DNA of 6,888 nucleotides from a bacterium. Lineage in GTDB: Bacteria; Patescibacteriota; Patescibacteriia; UBA2591; JAGGZP01. Shown piece after piece: positions 1 through 5,714 of this stretch. Location: assembly GCA_021161965.1 (NCBI GenBank), contig JAGGZP010000045.1, forward strand, positions 1 through 6,888. The letters are read 5' to 3'. The translations under genes and the position numbers were made by a program. Within the stretch, counting starts at the first letter, position 1. Each line of letters begins with the position of its first letter. Below the pieces are notes generated by a model. That model did not search any database and was not told the origin of the DNA. It saw only the letters and a program-made list of their open reading frames with translations.

Positions 1-458
1 ATATCATGATAAGGAGGGTGCATTATTATTAATTGAACTTGCTGTCTATTATGTTTTTTTAGAATTTCATTAACTCTTTCTCTTGTTTCTTTCTTAGTAC
101 TATCCGCTATTAGAATTTCCTGAAATGTCTTATTCGAATCAAACAATGATTCCTGATTTATTCTCTGCTGAGCCATTTTTGCTACTTTCGGTAATAACTC
201 TATACCAATACCATTCCGTCCCAATCGTTTACACTCAATTAAAGTAGTTCCGCTTCCTAGAAAAGTATCTAAAACCACGTCACCTTTTTTTGTAAACCTT
301 CTCATTAGCTGATTAGGAATTTGAGGGATAAAATTTCCATGATAATCCCCTCGGTGAGTACCTGATTTGTCTCGTTCCGGAATAATCCAAAGACTATCAG
401 TGATTATATCTTTATATTCTTTCCACTTGTTTAAATTTAAATCATTGATTTTTGCCAT
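1..458 (-). CDS. Site-specific DNA methyltransferase (N4-cytosine/N6-adenine type), 3' end cut by window edge
   Basis: The 152 visible codons encode the N-terminal part of an amino-methylating DNA methyltransferase, which transfers a methyl group from SAM to cytosine N4 or adenine N6. The start is ATG at 458-456, three bases after the stop of the XRE gene, with no Shine-Dalgarno sequence. In order I see a motif X-like stretch (residues 40-55, HGNFIPQIPNQLMRRF), motif I DTFLGSGTT at 64-72, an acidic residue E87 in GIGIE, AD at 118-119, and motif IV as HPPY at 147-150. The order X-I-IV differs from beta-class enzymes, where IV comes first. The first residue of motif IV is His, where Asp, Asn or Ser is usual. 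The target-recognition region and the C-terminus lie beyond base 1, so specificity cannot be read. Pairing with a regulator suggests restriction-modification, but an orphan methylase is equally possible. The enzyme class is secure; its role is inferred. Confidence 0.88.
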   Translation of the reverse strand, partial: MAKINDLNLNKWKEYKDIITDSLWIIPERDKSGTHRGDYHGNFIPQIPNQLMRRFTKKGDVVLDTFLGSGTTLIECKRLGRNGIGIELLPKVAKMAQQRINQESLFDSNKTFQEILIADSTKKETRERVNEILKKHNRQQVQLIIMHPPYHD

Positions 459-461
459 AAT

Positions 462-674
462 TTATTTAATTAAATCGTCAACTTTAACGCCCAACGCTTT
501 GGCAATTTTTGCCAAAGTTGTAATTGTTGGATTTTTGTTTGCTCCTGACTCAATTTTAATTATGGTATTGTAAGTGACATTAGCTAATTTAGATAGTCTG
601 TCTTGAGAAATGCCTAATTTCTTTCTATATTTTTTTATATTCTCTGCAATTTTTGATTTATTGTTTGACTTCAT
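462..674 (-). CDS. Small XRE/Cro-family helix-turn-helix regulator, possible R-M controller (C) protein
   Basis: This 70-residue protein is a single lambda-repressor-like DNA-binding domain with nothing attached. Residues 9-20 form the first basic helix, and ISQDRLSKLANVTYNTIIKIESG (split here as 22-32 and 33-44) carries the helix-turn-helix. The segment 49-70 (NPTITTLAKIAKALGVKVDDLIK, read over its length) is the typical closing helix of the HTH_3 family. Its stop codon is three bases before the ATG of the DNA methyltransferase, so the two are almost certainly cotranscribed. Small XRE proteins directly ahead of a methylase or nuclease are often controller proteins of type II restriction-modification systems that bind operators upstream of their own gene. 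A perfect 12-bp palindrome sits two bases before this ATG and fits autoregulation. The fold is well supported; the controller role is inferred from context. Confidence 0.88.
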   Translation of the reverse strand: MKSNNKSKIAENIKKYRKKLGISQDRLSKLANVTYNTIIKIESGANKNPTITTLAKIAKALGVKVDDLIK

Positions 675-675
675 T

Positions 676-687
676 GTAATATATTAC
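676..687. promoter_or_regulatory. Candidate operator: 12-bp palindrome just upstream of the XRE gene
   Basis: The sequence gtaatatattac is a perfect palindrome; allowing one mismatched pair it extends to 673-690. It ends two bases before the XRE start codon (674). Part of it recurs in reverse at 724-734 (tattacaatga), forming an 11-bp inverted repeat with 671-681 (tcattgtaata). Paired half-sites in front of an XRE gene fit an autoregulatory operator. AT-rich palindromes also arise by chance, so this is a moderate call. Confidence 0.4.
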
Positions 688-786
688 TATAATCAAAATA
701 ATATGTTTAAAGATTCTCTATCTTATTACAATGATAACAAAAATTTTTGAAGCAGTAAAGTGAAAAGTGCAGGCAAGCGGCGGCGC

Positions 787-807
787 GCTTTTGCGTCAGC
801 AAAAAGC
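787..807. repeat. Short hairpin, gcttttgc / gcaaaaagc
   Basis: Arms 787-794 and 799-807 pair with one bulged A around the four-base loop gtca. On neither strand is it followed directly by a T-run, so it does not look like an intrinsic terminator. It overlaps the left arm of the larger inverted repeat at 804-902, so the two would be alternative folds. Confidence 0.5.
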
Positions 808-902
808 AGGAAAAAGGAAAAATTTTCATTCCTTAATTAAAAAAATAAAAAAGAAAAGGGCGTGCGCCAAAATAAAATGTTAAAAATTTTTCCTTTCTGC
901 TT
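804..902. repeat. 20-bp inverted repeat with a 3-nt bulge enclosing 56 nt
   Basis: Bases 804-809 (aagcag) pair with 897-902 (ctgctt), and 813-826 (aaaggaaaaatttt) pair perfectly with 883-896 (aaaatttttccttt). The only interruption is the unpaired 810-812. The enclosed 827-882 contains the island gggcgtgcgcc. Bases 782-788 (ggcgcgc) could also pair with 862-868 (gtgcgcc on the same strand, plus flanking g), giving a possible long-range contact. This is too long and exact to be only compositional, but its function is unknown. Confidence 0.6.
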
Positions 903-906
903 CTCT

Positions 907-945
907 CCTACTCAAAAGACAAAGTGACGTCAACGCTTGAGTGGG
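907..945. repeat. 9-bp stem-loop with tgacgtca in the loop
   Basis: Bases 907-915 (cctactcaa) pair with 937-945 (ttgagtggg) with one G-T pair. The 21-base loop contains the perfect palindrome tgacgtca (925-932). It lies next to the 804-902 inverted repeat, so the three structures form one block. No T-run follows on either strand. Confidence 0.45.
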
Positions 946-1001
946 CTTTACCAAAAACATAAAACAATAAAAGATATTAAATTTTTGAAAAACATCCTAT
1001 T

Positions 1002-1075
1002 TGGCTGCGGGGCTAGGATTCGAACCTAGATTCGCGGATCCAGAGTCCGCTGTCCTACCATTAGACGACCCCGCA
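1002..1075 (-). tRNA. tRNA-Gln (anticodon CTG)
   Basis: Read on the minus strand this is a complete cloverleaf. The acceptor stem TGCGGGG pairs with CCCCGCA, including a U1-A72 pair, followed by discriminator G73 and an encoded CCA (1004-1002). The D-stem is GTCT/GGAC. The anticodon stem GCGGA/TCCGC holds the loop CTCTGGA, which places CTG at positions 34-36. The T-stem CTAGG/CCTAG holds the loop TTCGAAT. A weak U1-A72 pair and G73 are typical glutamine identity elements. The 5' end is base 1075, directly after the dnaX stop codon at 1078-1076, so a mature 5' end would require RNase P to cut right at the end of the dnaX message if the two are cotranscribed. Confidence 0.97.
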
Positions 1076-2164
1076 TTATTTTTGACAGATTTTTGTTACA
1101 GATATTTCTAAAGGCAATTGTGGAATTAAGGCAGAATTGATTTGTAATTGTGCGCGAACAAATTCTTCAATAATCTCAACTAATTTTCTAACTGGAATAG
1201 AATTGGCCAACTCTTTAATTTTCCTTTGCTCATTTTCATTCATACGCCAAAAAAGATTTTCATCATCTACTTTAAGGCTCACCAATAAAATTTTTCGCAA
1301 CATCTCGACTAAATCTTTAGTAAATTGATTAAGATCAACGCCATTTAAGACAAGTTTATTAAGCAAAAGAATTGATTCTTTTGCTTTATTTTTAAAAATT
1401 AAATCGATAAATTCCAAAACAAGATTCCAATGACTTTTTGGAATAACAATTTCTGCCTCTTCTTTGGTAATTGTTTTTCCGCCAACAGCAATAATTTGTG
1501 ATAACAAACTTTCCGCATCGCGAACACAACCTTCTGAATGATAAGCAACATTTTTTAAAATATCATCAGAGATATTAATTGCCTCATTCTTGGCAATTTT
1601 TTTTAGCAGAGAAACAATTTCATCAAAACTAACTTTTGTAAAATCAAATCTTTGACAACGAGAAATGATTGTCTCAGGGACTTTATGAATTTCAGTTGTT
1701 GCTAAAACAAAAACAACATAAGGTGGCGGTTCTTCTAATGTTTTAAGGAGTGCATTAAAAGAAGCAGAAGAAAGCATATGAACCTCATCAATAATAAAAA
1801 CTTTATATTTTCCTTTAACTGGTCTTGTTCGAGTATTAGCAATAATATTTTCCCGAACATTATCAACGCCAGTATGAGAGGCGGCATCAATTTCGATAAG
1901 ATCCAAAAATTTTCCCTGGTTTATTGCTTGACAATTCTCGCATTGATTACAAGGTTCGCTTTCTCCCGGTTTTCTATTTTGGCAATTTAAGGCTTTGGCT
2001 AATAAACGTGCTACAGTTGTTTTTCCAATGCCTCTCGGTCCAGTAAAAAGATAAGCATTAGCAATTTTATTTTGCCTCAATTCACTTTCTAAAATTTTGA
2101 TAATATGTTTTTGTCCAATAACTTCGGAAAATAATTTTGGACGATATTTTTGATATAAAACCAT
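1076..2164 (-). CDS. dnaX: DNA polymerase III subunit gamma (DnaX), short gamma-only form
   Basis: This is the AAA+ clamp-loader subunit of the replisome, which uses ATP to load the beta sliding clamp on DNA. The N-terminus MVLYQKYRPKLFSEVIGQ is the family signature. Walker A is GPRGIGKT at 42-49. A zinc-binding set is visible at C61, C72, C75 and C78. The Walker B region VFIIDEVH is at 122-129, sensor-1-like LATTE at 154-158, and the arginine-finger motif SRC at 168-170. After about residue 225 the sequence fits the helical collar domain that oligomerises the complex. At 362 residues it lacks the tau-type extensions that bind helicase and polymerase core in larger DnaX proteins. No Shine-Dalgarno sequence precedes the ATG. 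It lies 33 bp after the FAM173-like gene and its TAA abuts tRNA-Gln. All catalytic motifs are intact, so it should be functional. Confidence 0.97.
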   Translation of the reverse strand: MVLYQKYRPKLFSEVIGQKHIIKILESELRQNKIANAYLFTGPRGIGKTTVARLLAKALNCQNRKPGESEPCNQCENCQAINQGKFLDLIEIDAASHTGVDNVRENIIANTRTRPVKGKYKVFIIDEVHMLSSASFNALLKTLEEPPPYVVFVLATTEIHKVPETIISRCQRFDFTKVSFDEIVSLLKKIAKNEAINISDDILKNVAYHSEGCVRDAESLLSQIIAVGGKTITKEEAEIVIPKSHWNLVLEFIDLIFKNKAKESILLLNKLVLNGVDLNQFTKDLVEMLRKILLVSLKVDDENLFWRMNENEQRKIKELANSIPVRKLVEIIEEFVRAQLQINSALIPQLPLEISVTKICQK

Positions 2165-2179
2165 AATTGAATAAAATGA

Positions 2180-2203
2180 CTAATTAACCTAATTGACCTA
2201 ATT
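2180..2203. repeat. 9-bp tandem repeat, ctaattgac type (locus 1)
   Basis: Units ctaattaac, ctaattgac and a partial ctaatta run in tandem across most of the gap between the FAM173-like gene and dnaX. They include the TAG stop (2200-2198) of the FAM173-like gene. The same unit in the same orientation recurs at 5556-5578, so this is a dispersed intergenic repeat rather than a local slippage product. Confidence 0.7.
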
Positions 2204-2818
2204 AATAAATAAATGTCCAATGTCCCTGCCTACCGGCAGGCAGGCATTTTGATTTTTGATTTTTGATTTATTCTTCGTCCGTGTTTTTCCGACCTCGTAA
2301 ATATAAATAGTTTTATCTTTTTTGCTTGGCTTATCAACAATAATCGGTTTCCAGTCGGGAATAGAAAAAGAAAAAGAAATAATTTTTGTTCCTGGTTTTA
2401 ATTCTTGAATAAATTTCTCTCTTAAATTTTTCATTGCTTTAGGCATCAAATAACAAATTATAACATCGGCTTCCTCTAAATTTTCTTGAAAAAAACTTTT
2501 CCTTTTTATTTTAATAAATTTATCTAATCCTAAAAATTTTATTTTTAATTTTGACCAAAAAGACAATAAAAAATTTATCTCAATTCCGACTGATTTTATT
2601 TTATATTTTCTTGCTAAATAAATAAGTATTCTTGCATCACCACTACCAAGCTCATAAACAACATCTTCTTTTTTAAAATTAAACACTTTTGCCAAATGTT
2701 TTATATCTCTTTTTGAAACAGGTATAAAAGGTCCGCCAAAAAATAATCCAAAATATATAGCGTAAAAATAAAAAATAATCAGGACTATAATTAACAATAA
2801 AACAAATAGAACAAACAT
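2198..2818 (-). CDS. Membrane-anchored class I SAM-dependent methyltransferase, FAM173-like, with a repeat-derived C-terminal tail
   Basis: The 206-residue protein starts with one strong membrane segment (about 2-23), followed by GGPFIPVSKRD (28-38) and a Rossmann methyltransferase domain. SAM-binding motif I is ELGSGDAR at 56-63, the acidic residue after strand 2 is E80 in GIEIN, DVIICYLMP is at 118-126, and FSIPDWKP at 151-158. An N-terminal helix, a P-x-P/S linker, an (D/E)LGSGD-R motif, G-x-E-x-N and a late F-x-x-P-x-W match the FAM173 family, whose eukaryotic members methylate lysines of mitochondrial proteins, including ATP synthase subunit c. The substrate here is unknown. The domain appears to end near 176; the last 30 residues come from intergenic repeat DNA and contain ACLPVGR. 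The ATG is three bases after the ATPase stop, which suggests coupled translation. Class is secure; the family assignment is a good but unproven match. Confidence 0.82.
   Translation of the reverse strand: MFVLFVLLLIIVLIIFYFYAIYFGLFFGGPFIPVSKRDIKHLAKVFNFKKEDVVYELGSGDARILIYLARKYKIKSVGIEINFLLSFWSKLKIKFLGLDKFIKIKRKSFFQENLEEADVIICYLMPKAMKNLREKFIQELKPGTKIISFSFSIPDWKPIIVDKPSKKDKTIYIYEVGKTRTKNKSKIKNQNACLPVGRDIGHLFIN
2226..2243. repeat. Palindromic repeat ctgcct-accggc-aggcag, copy 1 (inside coding sequence)
   Basis: A 6-bp perfect stem with a 6-base loop, followed on the plus strand by gca and three 7-bp units ttttgat (2247-2267). Copies occur at 6682-6699 in the same orientation and 5715-5732 in the opposite one. 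This copy lies within the FAM173-like gene and encodes the CLPVGR of its tail. Palindromes of this type that read as CLPVGR are, from general knowledge, common in Parcubacteria-like genomes. Confidence 0.85.
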
Positions 2819-2821
2819 ATA

Positions 2822-5413
2822 TTATCTTAAACTTTCACCAATTTCTTCTTCCTCTTCTTCAATTTTACTAGTAATTTCTTTAACCCGATTTACAATTTCT
2901 TGTTCAACTTCATTTTTTGGACGACCATATTTTAAACGCGAAAGTTCTTTTATCTTTTTTGCTAATTCTGGATTTGGTTCAGGTATACCAGGAACTTTTT
3001 GTAAGGTTTGCATATTAAACGGCCGAGTTGCCTGATTATCAACTAATAATTTAACATAACAATTATATTTTTCAATATTAATTAAATCATATTCATTAAA
3101 TACTGGAGCAAATTCTTTGGCAATAAATTGTGCATCTTCAATACCAATTTTAAAAACAAGCATTGTTCCAACAGTCCCTAAAACAGCATCTCGGATTTGG
3201 GTATCATTTCCTTTAACTAATTGACCAATATACTGATGAGCAATATTTAGACAAAGTCGATATTTTCTTGCTTCAGATAAAATTACGCTAATTGTATCAG
3301 TAATAAAATTTTGAAACTCATCAATGTAAAGATAAAAATCTTTTCTTTCTTCCTCAGGCAAATCAGCCCGGGAAAGTGCGGCCATTGTAATCTTTCCAAC
3401 AATAACTAAACCAAGAAGATAAGCATTTAAATCACCAATCAATCCTTTAGAAAGATTAATTAAAATTATTTTTCTCTCATCCATTGCCTTTCGGAAATTC
3501 AAAGCACTAACTTGTTGACCAATAATTGGTCGCATTATATCATTAGCAACAAACTGATTTAATTTAGAAGTAATATAAGGTGTCATATTCGAAAGAGCTG
3601 CTTCTCCTCCAGCTTTTTCTGCTTCTTTTATCCAGAAATCGCGAACAACTGGATTATGACATCTATCCAATTTATAATGACGAAAACTTGCATCAGATAA
3701 AACTTTTGGAATTTCCATTAAAGTTGCTCCTGACTCCGGATGTTCCATTACTAAAAGCATTGCATTTCTCATATACTGTTCAAACATTGGTCCGCCAGTC
3801 TGCCGTAAGTCGTAAAGTTTATCCATTATTTTTATCATTTCATTAATAACAAATGTTTTTTGCTCTGGATATTTTGGATCATATTCTAGTAAATTTAAAC
3901 CAATTGGTCTTTCGGTATCCGCAGGATTGAAATAAATTACATCATCTACTCTTTCCTTAGGTATATGATTTAAAATTCTTTCAACTAAATCACCGTGAGG
4001 ATCAATCACTGCTATACCAGCTCCATTTATAACATCCTGCATAGCCATATTACCAATAAGCCAAGATTTACCAGTACCAGTTTTACCAATTATATAGATA
4101 TGTCTCCTTCTATCCTCTTTCTTTATTCGAATAAGTTTCTCTTGTCCACGATAAATATTTTTACCTAAAATTAATCCTTCACTCGGTATACCTACTGGTG
4201 CAGCAGCCTTTTTCGATAATAACCAACGAATATTTGGTGTCTGTGTTTGGGGTAAAGGGAAATGAAATATGCTAGCCATCTCCTCGGCATTTAAAACAAA
4301 AGCATTTCTCTCATCAAAATTACGATAAATAAAATCGCGAATTACTCGTGGTGACTGACCAAAATAAACGGATTTAAACCCATTTAAGTATTCATAAGAT
4401 GTAAATTGAGCAAAGGAATTGAGTATATTTTGTAAACGCGACTTTGCCTTAATTAAATTTTCCGCAGTAACCACAACTCTGATATTAACATCTAAACCTG
4501 CTTTAGATGTTTTTTCTTCCAATTTTTTAACAATCTCCTGCTCCATTGGTGAAAGTTGATGAGGCTTTTTAAATTCTTCTTTTTTTGTTTCTGATTTTGG
4601 AATAAGAGTTTTAAAAAGATGGCCGAGCCCGCCGCCAAAAACCTCAGCCATTGCTTCAGACAACTTTTTCCCCTGTTGTATTTTTGAGGCAACTAAAGCG
4701 CCCAATTTATGCCAGCGACTATAAGCTGAACGAGCAACAATTTGGACAGCTGCCGATTCACCTTTTTCTATCTTTGATAAAGAATTAATTAATGCTAGAA
4801 GTGGATCTGTTTCCAAGCTAACATATGTTTTTATTGGAAAAATAAATTTCTTTTTTAACTTTAATATTGCAGAAATTGTTATGCCTTTTGGAGAAAAAAT
4901 ATTGTAGTCAGAAACTTCATCTATTTGAGCAGCAGGGAATTGCGCCTGAATTTGTTGTTCAAAAAACTGACGCAGATAACGCGGAACAACAATATAAAAA
5001 GAGATTATCCCATCCTTATCGGCAACAATTTCAAAAGAAAAATGATCTGTCCTCCCAAATATCTTACTTCGCAAACCTTTTTGTGCTCTTAAACCAGCAA
5101 TATTATCGAACAATCTTTCCATTGGCAGAATTAATTCTTTTGCTGTTTTTCTCATTTCTTCTTTTTCCGGGGATTCCTTGGGAACCTTAACTAAAAGAAC
5201 AATTTTCTCAAAAGATGTTTTTGTCATTGTCTGAGTATAAAGAAACTTTCTCAAAATAAAATAAGTAATTAACAACAAAACAATTACCCCGATACCAAAA
5301 ATTGTCGGAATAAAATAAGGACTATTAATGATATTCGAAAAAGTTGGAGTATCTACTTCTAAATTAACATCTTTAATTGGATTTGTTGGTAGAAAGTCTG
5401 CTTGAAAAAACAT
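2822..5413 (-). CDS. Membrane-anchored VirD4/TraG-type (HerA/FtsK-like) DNA-translocating ATPase
   Basis: This 863-residue protein has one predicted membrane helix at about 33-57, after a short N-terminal segment. A mixed region of about 70-400 follows that I do not recognise; it includes an IFSPKG stretch at 172-177. Then comes a P-loop ATPase: Walker A GKTGTGKS at 443-450, IAVIDPHGDLVERI at 467-480, Walker B FYLYIDEFQNF at 693-703 with D698 and E699, and SEARKYRLCLNIAHQYIGQL at 713-731. That last block matches the TraM-recognition region of TraD/TraG coupling proteins. The C-terminus ends in a Glu-rich helix (851-860). Relatives are hexameric motors that feed DNA or protein through a membrane pore. 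No relaxase or other secretion gene is in view, so conjugation, DNA uptake and another export role stay open. The start at 5413 is just upstream of the acidic, Pro-containing lead; no Shine-Dalgarno is visible. Confidence 0.88.
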   Translation of the reverse strand: MFFQADFLPTNPIKDVNLEVDTPTFSNIINSPYFIPTIFGIGVIVLLLITYFILRKFLYTQTMTKTSFEKIVLLVKVPKESPEKEEMRKTAKELILPMERLFDNIAGLRAQKGLRSKIFGRTDHFSFEIVADKDGIISFYIVVPRYLRQFFEQQIQAQFPAAQIDEVSDYNIFSPKGITISAILKLKKKFIFPIKTYVSLETDPLLALINSLSKIEKGESAAVQIVARSAYSRWHKLGALVASKIQQGKKLSEAMAEVFGGGLGHLFKTLIPKSETKKEEFKKPHQLSPMEQEIVKKLEEKTSKAGLDVNIRVVVTAENLIKAKSRLQNILNSFAQFTSYEYLNGFKSVYFGQSPRVIRDFIYRNFDERNAFVLNAEEMASIFHFPLPQTQTPNIRWLLSKKAAAPVGIPSEGLILGKNIYRGQEKLIRIKKEDRRRHIYIIGKTGTGKSWLIGNMAMQDVINGAGIAVIDPHGDLVERILNHIPKERVDDVIYFNPADTERPIGLNLLEYDPKYPEQKTFVINEMIKIMDKLYDLRQTGGPMFEQYMRNAMLLVMEHPESGATLMEIPKVLSDASFRHYKLDRCHNPVVRDFWIKEAEKAGGEAALSNMTPYITSKLNQFVANDIMRPIIGQQVSALNFRKAMDERKIILINLSKGLIGDLNAYLLGLVIVGKITMAALSRADLPEEERKDFYLYIDEFQNFITDTISVILSEARKYRLCLNIAHQYIGQLVKGNDTQIRDAVLGTVGTMLVFKIGIEDAQFIAKEFAPVFNEYDLINIEKYNCYVKLLVDNQATRPFNMQTLQKVPGIPEPNPELAKKIKELSRLKYGRPKNEVEQEIVNRVKEITSKIEEEEEEIGESLR

Positions 5414-5420
5414 ATTGTTA

Positions 5421-5476
5421 TAGCTTTTTAGCTTATTAGCTTATTAGCTTATTAGCTTTTTAGATTTTTAGATTTA
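5421..5476. repeat. 8-bp tandem repeat, seven units (tagcttat type)
   Basis: Seven consecutive octamers run without gaps: tagctttt, three copies of tagcttat, tagctttt, tagatttt and tagattta. The array ends eight bases from the ATPase start codon at 5413, so it occupies the place where promoter and leader of that gene would be. There are no spacers, so it is not a CRISPR array. The repeat nearest the start contributes part of a TATAAC sequence on the minus strand. Confidence 0.9.
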
Positions 5477-5512
5477 GAGAGTTAGTAGACAATGAATATA
5501 AATAAATTGTCT

Positions 5513-5549
5513 GACATTTTACGGCACCGCGGCTCGCGAACAAAATGTC
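5513..5549. repeat. Hairpin with 8-bp stem and GC-rich loop
   Basis: Bases 5513-5520 (gacatttt) and 5542-5549 (aaaatgtc) are perfect complements around a 21-base loop that contains caccgcggctcgcg. The loop is far richer in GC than the surrounding DNA. Whether it acts as RNA or DNA cannot be told from the sequence. Confidence 0.55.
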
Positions 5550-5555
5550 TAATTT

Positions 5556-5578
5556 CTAATTGACCTAATTGACCTAAT
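5556..5578. repeat. 9-bp tandem repeat, ctaattgac type (locus 2)
   Basis: Two full ctaattgac units and a partial ctaat, same orientation as the array at 2180-2203. Two loci about 3.4 kb apart sharing a 14-bp core (ctaattgacctaat) mark this as a dispersed element. Confidence 0.75.
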
Positions 5579-5593
5579 CAAGAGATTAATTTT

Positions 5594-5663
5594 CAATTTT
5601 CAAACTATTGAAAATTGAGTCATTGAAAATTTATTGAAAATTGATCATTGATCATTGAAAATT
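5594..5663. repeat. AT-rich hairpin plus four direct copies of attgaaaatt
   Basis: Bases 5594-5603 (caattttcaa) pair with 5608-5617 (ttgaaaattg) around the loop acta. The right arm belongs to a run of direct attgaaaatt copies at 5607-5616, 5622-5631, 5633-5642 and 5654-5663; an inverted aattttcaat sits at 5588-5597. Spacing between copies varies, so this is a degenerate repeat cluster rather than a regular array. Confidence 0.7.
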
Positions 5664-5714
5664 GTCTGCCGATGAGGTAGGTGTCCGTGTTTGTCCGTGG
5701 TTCTTTATGTCCGC

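Larger units (their letters stand above)
675..1001. other. 327-bp non-coding stretch with several inverted repeats and GC-rich islands
   Basis: No protein gene is supported here on either strand. The AT-rich background is broken by GC-rich islands at about 771-799, 859-868 and 925-946. It holds the XRE upstream palindrome, a 12-bp palindrome caaaaatttttg (738-749), a tight hairpin (787-807), a 20-bp interrupted inverted repeat (804-826 with 883-902) and a third hairpin (907-945). No intrinsic terminator with a long GC stem and U-run is evident below the tRNA, although the minus strand reads a short GGC/GCC stem at about 862-868 followed by a long T-rich run. The stretch could be an unannotated RNA gene, a decayed mobile element, or the promoter and terminator region between two units. 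Confidence 0.6.

Noticed and set aside
1..674. Toxin-antitoxin pair with the XRE protein as antitoxin
   Set aside because: The downstream partner is clearly a DNA methyltransferase by motifs I and IV, not a toxin family.
760..950. SRP RNA, tmRNA or RNase P RNA next to dnaX
   Set aside because: The small SRP RNA gene is often near dnaX, but I find none of the signature sequences of these RNAs (SRP GGAA-tetraloop helix 8, tmRNA T-arm with CCA, RNase P conserved core).
462..2164. Reassignment of UGA as a sense codon, as in some CPR lineages
   Set aside because: No complete gene ends in TGA (five TAA, one TAG), but every domain also reads through without an in-frame TGA, so there is no evidence for recoding.
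3580..3846. Plus-strand open frame of 88 codons inside the ATPase gene
   Set aside because: It lies opposite the conserved ATPase coding sequence, has no recognisable domain, and its composition is what antisense of AT-rich coding DNA gives. Others at 367-573, 1137-1328, 1778-1990 and 4867-5190 fall for the same reason.
4492..4692. Minus-strand open frame of 66 codons in another frame of the ATPase gene
   Set aside because: It is fully overlapped by the intact ATPase frame and reads as Lys/Gln-rich out-of-frame sequence.
5421..5476. CRISPR array
   Set aside because: The units are 8 bp and contiguous with no spacers, and no cas gene is in the window.
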